A program made the translations under genes and the position numbers. Under the pieces are notes generated by a model. That model saw only the letters and a list, made by a program, of their open reading frames with translations, was not told the origin of the DNA and ran no database searches. Shown piece after piece: positions 59,059-64,000 of a stretch of DNA of 64,000 nucleotides. Within the stretch, counting starts at the first letter, position 1, and each line of letters begins with the position of its first letter. Source of the stretch: Sphingomonas natans (GTDB lineage: Bacteria; Pseudomonadota; Alphaproteobacteria; Sphingomonadales; Sphingomonadaceae); NCBI RefSeq assembly GCF_030546695.1, contig NZ_JAUOTP010000001.1:682001-746000 (forward strand), given 5' to 3'.

Positions 59059-59853
59059 CCGCGAGCGGCGGGCGCCTGCTCCGCCGCCGATCGCGACAGG
59101 CTCCACGAGGCCGTCCGGTGTCGTGGAAGTTGACAAAGTTGACACTACGTCACCTCCCGGGACGGCTCCTCCCGGGCGGAGCGAGGCGCCGCGACGATGC
59201 GGTCCGGCGGACCGTGCCGGGCAACAGTGTGTCACGGCGATTGCCGCCACCGAGCGCGTGGGCGCGTGAAGGCGTGCGAGGCGCGCGCCCGGGGAGAACG
59301 CGCGGTGCCCGGCGGCAAGCCGACCGCTGCGCCGGACGCGACAGCGGACGAGCGCCATGAGGCGATCCCGATCCGCCGAACAGCAGGGAGACGATCGGAA
59401 CGCCTCCGGTCGGCATTGCGCACGAGCGCGATTGCGCAGGGAAAGCGATGCGAGCGGTGGCCAAGAGGACCGGCATGAGCGTGACTCCCGTTTCAAAAGT
59501 CCGGTAACATAACCTTTTTGGTTTCCTGTAGGACAGCGAATTGTCCCGCTGGCTCGCATCCGGCCGGGGATGATGCGCCATGGCCGGTCTTGTCGACGAC
59601 TTCGATGTCGTGTCCGTCCGGATCGATCGGCGGGGTGGCAATGGTCGAGAAAGGCCGGCCGGGTCTCGCCCAGATGGACGTCCCTTCATCAGCCGCGCGA
59701 GCGCGGCGCAGGAGACTCGGGGCCGGCTCGTGACAGGAGGTCGCAACTGCATCGAGCCCGCGCCTTGCCGCGGAGAGGTGCGCCGTGATGGGAGGTCTGC
59801 AAGCGGCTGCCTTGCTTCGCTTCGCCCGCGCCGGCGATCCGCGCGTCCCGCCG
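59059..59853. other. 795-bp spacer with a family D repeat, no supportable gene
   Basis: Frames crossing this region have no recognisable domain, ribosome site or codon pattern. It holds the exact 30-bp repeat (59125-59154), a GC-rich stretch, a GTGACTC word near 59485 that also occurs in the 47.7-kb spacer, and an AT-rich patch (about 59493-59530). Just after the patch is a GGACA-GCGAAT-TGTCC hairpin (59531-59546). It may include a decayed gene. Confidence 0.55.
59125..59154 (-). repeat. 30-bp dispersed repeat, family D, copy 2
   Basis: GGAAGTTGACAAAG ... ACACTACGTCACC is the exact reverse complement of 47825-47854 over 30 bases. It lies just after the cytochrome c gene. Confidence 0.9.
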
Positions 59854-61227
59854 CTAGAGCGGCGCGAGATCGCCCGCGAGCGTGGGGAGCAGCTCCGAGA
59901 CGGTCGGGTGGATCGGGACTGCCCAGCGCAACGTATCGACCGCGGCGCCCGCGTTCATCAGATTGAGGATCGCATGGATCGCCTCGTCGCCGCCGGTGCC
60001 GAGGATCGCCGCGCCTAGGATCTTCTTCGTCTCCGCGTCCGCGATCAGGCTCATGAAGCCCAGGGTCTCGTCCTTCTCCACCGCGCGACCGACCTTCGTC
60101 ATCGGGCGCTGGGCATAGAGAAGCGGCCGGCCGGTTTCCTTCGCCTGCGCGAGCGTCAGCCCCACGCGCCCGAGCGGGGGATCGATATAGAGCGCGTAGC
60201 CGAGCAGGCGATCGGAGACCTTGCGCGCCTCGCCGTCGAGCAGATTGGCGGCGACGATTTCGTAATCGTTCCAGGCGGTGTGGGTGAAGGCGCCCTTGCC
60301 GTTGCAATCGCCCATCGCCCAGACGCCGTCGACCGAGGTGGCGAGGCTATCGTCGACAATGATGTAGCCGCGCTTGTCGGTTGCGATGCCGGCGACATCG
60401 AGGCCGAGATCGTCGGTATTGGGGCGGCGGCCGGTCGCGAGCAGGACATGGCTGCCCTCGATCTGCGGATCGCCGTCGGTGCAGTCGACGCCGACGATGA
60501 TACCGGTCTCGCCGCGCGCGAGCGTGATGCACTTGGCCGACGTGCGCACGGTGATGCCCTCACCTTCCAGAATATCGCGGATCGCCTCTGAGACGGCCTC
60601 GTCCTCGCGCGCGATCAGGCGCGGGCCCATCTCGACGATCGAGACCTTCGATCCGAAGCGGCAGAACATCTGTGCAAATTCGAGGCCAATATAGGAGCCG
60701 CCGACGACGACGAGATGCTCGGGTGGCTCGGTCAGCGCGATCATGCCGCTGTTGGTGAGATGCGGCACATCGCCGACGCCGGGCAGATCGGGAATGGCGG
60801 GGCGGCCGCCGACGTTAAGGAAGACGCGCGGCGCCGTGATCGTCTCGTTTCCGACGATGAGTTCATGCGGTCCGGTGAAGCGCGCCTGGCCGCGAAGCAA
60901 CGTCAGCCCATCCATCCCCGCGAGCCAATCCTCGTTGCTCGTGCGGCTGTCGAGGATGACCTTTTCGGCGCGCGCATGAACCTTCGCCAGATCGACCGTG
61001 ATCGCGCCGGTGCCGACTCCATAATCCGCGCCGCGCCGGGCGAGGTGCGCGGCATAGGCGCTGGCGACCATCGTCTTGGTCGGCTTGCAGCCGGTGTTGA
61101 CGCAGGTGCCGCCGACATGGTGGCGCTCGACCAGCGCCACCTTCATTCCCATCGCCGCCAGGCGACCGGCAAGCGGTGTCCCCGCCTGTCCCGCGCCAAC
61201 GATGATCGCGTCGAACGATCGGCTCAT
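59854..61227 (-). CDS. FAD-dependent pyridine nucleotide-disulfide oxidoreductase (mercuric reductase-like)
   Basis: A 457-residue member of the class I disulfide oxidoreductase family. The N-terminal FAD motif is IIVGAGQAGTPLA, the redox-active pair is Cys42/Cys47 in GGTCVNTGCKPTK, the NAD(P) motif is VVVGGSYIGLEFA, and the C-terminal HPTVSELLPTL has the usual catalytic His. It lacks the C-terminal Cys pair of true mercuric reductases, so the electron acceptor is unknown. ATG 61227 overlaps the stop of the upstream DUF4126 gene by 4 bp, suggesting coupling. Confidence 0.92.
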   Translation of the reverse strand: MSRSFDAIIVGAGQAGTPLAGRLAAMGMKVALVERHHVGGTCVNTGCKPTKTMVASAYAAHLARRGADYGVGTGAITVDLAKVHARAEKVILDSRTSNEDWLAGMDGLTLLRGQARFTGPHELIVGNETITAPRVFLNVGGRPAIPDLPGVGDVPHLTNSGMIALTEPPEHLVVVGGSYIGLEFAQMFCRFGSKVSIVEMGPRLIAREDEAVSEAIRDILEGEGITVRTSAKCITLARGETGIIVGVDCTDGDPQIEGSHVLLATGRRPNTDDLGLDVAGIATDKRGYIIVDDSLATSVDGVWAMGDCNGKGAFTHTAWNDYEIVAANLLDGEARKVSDRLLGYALYIDPPLGRVGLTLAQAKETGRPLLYAQRPMTKVGRAVEKDETLGFMSLIADAETKKILGAAILGTGGDEAIHAILNLMNAGAAVDTLRWAVPIHPTVSELLPTLAGDLAPL

Positions 61228-61682
61228 ACTGCCGAGACGATCAGGAACGCGCCGACGAGCGCGACGGCATCTTCGAGCAAAGCGGCAGGGCGATCGCTGC
61301 CGAACGCCCTGGCGAGCGCGTGGCGTAGCGCAGCGCCGCCGAGCGTGCCGATCACCGCGCCGACGATGCCGGCGACGCCGCCCGTCCACAAAGCGCCGGC
61401 GGTCGCACCGATCGTCGCGCCGGCGAGCGCACCCATGACGATTCGCGCACCGAACTGGGGCGGCACCTTGCGGCTGGGGGTCGAGGGAAGCTGGTCGGTG
61501 ACGAGTTCGGCGGCGGCGGCAAGCGCAAAGATCCAGGGGGTGAAGCGATAGCCCATGAAGGCGAGCCACGAGCCTTCGATCGGCCAGGCGTGGAAGCGCG
61601 CGGCGAGCGCGACGGCGGCGGGTGCGGTCATCGCGCGCAGGCCCGCGACGATTCCGATTAGCAGAGCGAGAATGAGGATCAT
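61224..61682 (-). CDS. DUF4126 family membrane protein
   Basis: A 152-residue protein with about four membrane segments (LILALLIGIVAGLRAMTAP, PWIFALAAAAELVTDQ, and two Gly/Ala-rich runs), fitting DUF4126. Function is unknown. ATG 61682 has GGGAGG six bases upstream. It overlaps the downstream oxidoreductase gene by 4 bp, and this pairing recurs in sphingomonads as far as I recall. Confidence 0.85.
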   Translation of the reverse strand: MILILALLIGIVAGLRAMTAPAAVALAARFHAWPIEGSWLAFMGYRFTPWIFALAAAAELVTDQLPSTPSRKVPPQFGARIVMGALAGATIGATAGALWTGGVAGIVGAVIGTLGGAALRHALARAFGSDRPAALLEDAVALVGAFLIVSAV

Positions 61683-61750
61683 GGGCAGCCTCCCGGCGCC
61701 GTGCTGGCGCCCACGCAGGCTAAACTCGTTTCGCCCCGGTTACTACCGTG

Positions 61751-61951
61751 TCAGGCGAGGCTGACGCCGTCGACGAAGACGCGGTCCGCGGCAGCGAGCG
61801 TTCCGATCACGCGGACGCGCTTCTCGACCTCGTCGACGGGCATGCGCGGGAGCTCCAGCCAGTAGCGGCCGCCCATGTCGCGGCGCAGGTAGAAACCGCC
61901 GCCCTCGCGCATCAGCATGCCGGTTTCATCGATCGGGGCGCCTGCATCCAT
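61751..61951 (-). CDS. DUF5818 family small protein
   Basis: A 66-residue protein containing GGGFYLRRDMGGRYWLELPR and VRVIGTLAAADRVFVDGV, which match DUF5818, a small family of unknown function. It is probably a compact all-beta protein. ATG 61951 is used; no clear ribosome site is seen. Confidence 0.75.
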   Translation of the reverse strand: MDAGAPIDETGMLMREGGGFYLRRDMGGRYWLELPRMPVDEVEKRVRVIGTLAAADRVFVDGVSLA

Positions 61952-62058
61952 CCCGCTTCCTATCGCGGCGTGCCGACCGCATCCATCCCGCTTTTGTGCG
62001 ACGGACGGGGGAACGGACGGAGCCTCGGCTGGTTCGATGGCCGAAGGAGATTTCGATC

Positions 62059-62238
62059 ATGGCAGACAATGCAAACCAGAAGCCCGGCCTCACCACCTTC
62101 GGCTGGCTCGCGCTCGGCGCGACCGCCGCGGCGGTGCTTTCCAGCCCGGCGCGCCGCGAGAAACTGAAGGCGGCCGCAGGCGGCCTGTTCGACAAGTTCT
62201 CGCCCGCCGCCAAGACGACGACCGACACGACGATCTGA
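62059..62238 (+). CDS. Small protein of unknown function
   Basis: A 59-residue protein with a short hydrophobic segment (FGWLALGATAAAVLSS) followed by a basic region (ARREKLKAAAGGLFDKF) and a Thr-rich tail. AAGGAG lies nine bases before ATG 62059, which supports expression. Possibly a small membrane-associated protein; no family is recognised. Confidence 0.7.
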   Translation: MADNANQKPGLTTFGWLALGATAAAVLSSPARREKLKAAAGGLFDKFSPAAKTTTDTTI

Positions 62239-62276
62239 TCCTCCCGGGCGGGGCCTTGCGCCTCGCCCGTCTTTCT

Positions 62277-62474
62277 TCAGGCGATGATATCGGGGATCAG
62301 CATCCCCTCGAGTGCCGCCACTTCGTCCTTCAGCCTGAGCTTGCGCTTCTTGAGGCGGGCGAGCTGCATCTGATCGGTGGCGGGCGCGAAGACGAGCGCG
62401 TCGATCGCCGCATCCAGATCGCGATGCTCCTGCCGAAGCTCGCCGATGCGGCGGATGATCTCGGCTTCGTCCAT
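62277..62474 (-). CDS. YdcH/DUF465 family protein 1
   Basis: A 65-residue helical hairpin protein (RRIGELRQEHRDLDAAIDAL, LARLKKRKLRLKDEVAALEG) of the DUF465 family, function unknown. I start at ATG 62474. A second DUF465 gene lies divergently at 62639. Confidence 0.85.
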   Translation of the reverse strand: MDEAEIIRRIGELRQEHRDLDAAIDALVFAPATDQMQLARLKKRKLRLKDEVAALEGMLIPDIIA

Positions 62475-62638
62475 CTGCGCACCATTCCCCGAAGCGGCCC
62501 CGGACAGGGTGGTAGGGCGTCGCATCCCGGCGCTCAAGCCGCCCCACGCACGGACCGTCGATTAGACTGATGTAGCGCAAGACAGGGGGTCTGATCCGTG
62601 TTCTACTTACCTCCCCCAAGCGAAGGAGGAGTGAGTCG

Positions 62639-62800
62639 ATGGCAGATTCCCATTCTCAATCTCTGGTCGCCAAGCATGCCCTGCTTGACGCACAGATCCT
62701 GACCGAGACGCGCCGTCCCCGACCCGACGAGATCATCCTTCACGCGCTCAAGAAACAGAAGCTCAAGCTGAAGGAGACCATCGCGAGGCTGACCACTTAG
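62639..62800 (+). CDS. YdcH/DUF465 family protein 2
   Basis: A 53-residue protein, MADSHSQSLVAKHALLDAQI then LHALKKQKLKLKETIARL, which fits the DUF465 helical hairpin. It is short enough to be missed by many gene finders. AGGAGG lies eight bases before ATG 62639, and a strong terminator follows. It is divergent from the other DUF465 gene. Confidence 0.85.
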   Translation: MADSHSQSLVAKHALLDAQILTETRRPRPDEIILHALKKQKLKLKETIARLTT

Positions 62801-62830
62801 CCAGCGATGATGACGCTTTGACGTCGAAGA

Positions 62831-62871
62831 GGCCCGGACCCGCGTTTCCCCCGCGGTCCGGGCCTTTTTTG
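62831..62871 (+). terminator. Rho-independent terminator after DUF465 protein 2
   Basis: Hairpin arms GGCCCGGACC (62831-62840) and GGTCCGGGCC (62855-62864) are followed by six T. It lies just before the 3' end of the convergent ABC permease gene. Confidence 0.92.
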
Positions 62872-62875
62872 TGAG

Positions 62876-63700
62876 CTAGTTCTTCAGTTTGTAGCCCGAG
62901 CGGAGCATCGCGTAGCAGATCGCGCCCAGGACGATGTTGACGACCAGCAGGATGATCCCGCCGATCAACACCGGCGCATCCGCCTGCCCCAGGAAGCCGT
63001 AGCGAAAACCGGAGATCACGTAGAAGAACGGGTTGGCGTGGCTGATCGCGCGGAACGCACCGTGCAGCCCTTCGATCGAATAGAAGGTCCCGGAGAGCAG
63101 CGACAGCGGCTGGACGATGAAGTTGGTGATCGTCGCATTGTGATCGAATTTTTCGGCCCAGATCGAGACGATCACGCCGAACAGCGCCATCATCCCCGCC
63201 CCCGCCAGCGCGAACCAGATCACGGCGAGCGGATGGATCGGGAAGACCGCTCCGCCCGGCCACAGCAGCATCGCGAGCCACACGACGACGCCGACGAGCA
63301 ACGCCCGCGTCACCGCCGCGCCGGCGAGCGCCGCGAGCAGCTCGCCATTTGACAGCGGCGGCATCAGATAATCGATGATCGTGCCCTGCATCTTGCCGAC
63401 CATCAGCGAGAAGCTGGCATTGGCGAAGCTGTTCTGGAGCATCGCCATCATGATCAGGCCGGGTGCGGCGAACGTGGCGAAGGGGAATCCCATCACGAGA
63501 TTGCCGCCGCGCCCGAAGGCGATCGAGAAAACCATGAGCAAAAGCAGCGCCGAGAAGGCCGGGGCCCAGATCGTCTGCAGTTGCACCTTGAAGAACCGAC
63601 GCACCTCCTTCACATAAAGGGCGCGCAATCCCCCCCAGTTGATCGTCGGGATCACCGGTTCTCCGGGGGCGTGATGACTTTTATCCAGCGGGGTGGCCAT
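62876..63700 (-). CDS. ABC-2 type transporter permease
   Basis: A 274-residue membrane protein with six segments of the ABC-2 (NodJ/drug exporter) type. The conserved features are YVKEVRRFFKVQLQTIWAPA at the start, MMAMLQNSFANASFSLM, and PLSLLSGTFYSIEGL near the end. It probably exports a lipid, polysaccharide or drug with a partner ATPase, whose gene is not in this window. ATG 63700 is the best start; the frame upstream is Arg-rich. It is divergent from gcrA. Confidence 0.9.
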   Translation of the reverse strand: MATPLDKSHHAPGEPVIPTINWGGLRALYVKEVRRFFKVQLQTIWAPAFSALLLLMVFSIAFGRGGNLVMGFPFATFAAPGLIMMAMLQNSFANASFSLMVGKMQGTIIDYLMPPLSNGELLAALAGAAVTRALLVGVVVWLAMLLWPGGAVFPIHPLAVIWFALAGAGMMALFGVIVSIWAEKFDHNATITNFIVQPLSLLSGTFYSIEGLHGAFRAISHANPFFYVISGFRYGFLGQADAPVLIGGIILLVVNIVLGAICYAMLRSGYKLKN

Positions 63701-63771
63701 GGCTTTGCGCCTAGTCGCCGTGCGGCGGGGCGGCAAGCGCCCTGCTAATGATTGATGAGGAACCTGTCCCA

Positions 63772-64000
63772 ATGTCGTGGACCGACGAGCGTATCGACCA
63801 GCTGAAGCAGGCCTGGGAGGCCGGGATGACCGCCAGCCAGATCGCCGAGAGCCTCGGCGGGGTCAGCCGCAATGCCGTGATCGGGAAGGCGCATCGCCTG
63901 GGCCTGCAATCGCGCCCGTCGCCGGTGAAGCCGACCGAGACGGTCGCTGCGCCCGTCGCCGCCGCGCCCGAGCCCGTCGTCAGCGAAGCGCCCGCCGCGC
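63772..64000 (+). CDS. gcrA: GcrA cell-cycle regulator (3' end beyond window)
   Basis: GcrA binds RNA polymerase sigma70 domain 2 and activates methylated promoters in alphaproteobacterial cell-cycle control. The visible part has the typical start MSWTDERIDQLKQAWEAG, then MTASQIAESLGGVSRNAVIG and KAHRLGLQSR, followed by the Pro/Ala linker. The C-terminal polymerase-binding part is cut by the window end. GAGGAA lies about 10 bases before the ATG. Confidence 0.95.
   Translation, partial: MSWTDERIDQLKQAWEAGMTASQIAESLGGVSRNAVIGKAHRLGLQSRPSPVKPTETVAAPVAAAPEPVVSEAPAA

Noticed and set aside
59150-59853. Possible gene in the spacer after cytochrome c
   Set aside because: Frames overlap the 30-bp repeat and lack ribosome sites, domains and consistent codon use; recorded as a spacer.

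Overview
The window is one contiguous stretch of a high-GC alphaproteobacterial chromosome, most likely Sphingomonas or a close relative in the Sphingomonadaceae. Pointers are a gcrA cell-cycle regulator running off the right end, a PEPxxWA-CTERM protein, DUF1467, DUF4893, DUF5818 and paired DUF465 small proteins, a TonB-dependent receptor, and several families of dispersed palindromic repeats of the kind common in this group. I saw no tRNA, rRNA, CRISPR array, prophage or transposase.

Layout. 1-7.5 kb: the GatCAB amidotransferase genes, with gatC-gatA separated from gatB by three polysaccharide-type genes (glycosyltransferase, flippase, secreted glycosidase-like protein). 7.7-14.5 kb: a chain of mostly 4-base overlapping genes (DUF3089 hydrolase, ruvX, a secreted unknown, pyrB, a dihydroorotase-like gene lacking the HxH metal motif, SEL1/SPOR protein, Tat-exported M24 peptidase). 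14.6-21.6 kb: hybrid histidine kinase, comEC, gltX, gltA, DUF1467. 21.6-25.5 kb: cyclic-nucleotide-binding membrane protein, YceI, BLUF photoreceptor, leuA behind a Leu-rich leader peptide. 25.5-32 kb: a possible structured RNA, an unknown membrane protein, a retropepsin-like protease, a PEPxxWA-CTERM protein, then manC-AKR-phosphatase-nnrD. 32-38 kb: DUF4893, isoprenylcysteine-type methyltransferase, patatin, YpfJ-type metalloprotease, CaCA exchanger, DUF2171. 38-43.8 kb: translation/RNA cluster rbfA-lipoprotein-GNAT-truB-rpsO-pnp, with a palindromic repeat inserted in frame inside truB. 43.8-47.6 kb: an accessory segment holding a low-GC DUF6680 gene, a DUF1778/GNAT toxin-antitoxin pair split by a repeat, and an arsR-arsC-ACR3 arsenic operon. 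47.6-54 kb: repeat-rich spacer, unknown Ser/Thr-rich protein, 2-hydroxyacid dehydrogenase, DUF488, slipin, trmFO, alkaline phosphatase. 54-59 kb: TonB-dependent receptor, Tat-exported FAD amine oxidase and a small cytochrome c, which look like one uptake-and-oxidation unit. 59-64 kb: a repeat-bearing spacer, an FAD/disulfide oxidoreductase with DUF4126, small proteins, an ABC-2 permease, and gcrA (cut by the window edge).

The most interesting points are the in-frame palindrome in truB, the receptor/amine oxidase/cytochrome c cluster (reminiscent of NicA2-CycN), the apparently inactive dihydroorotase paralogue next to pyrB, the leuA leader, the gatCAB interruption, the toxin-antitoxin pair with a repeat between its two genes, and an exact 30-bp repeat shared by two gene-poor spacers 11 kb apart. 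Functional calls come from recognising motifs and families by eye; no database search was run.
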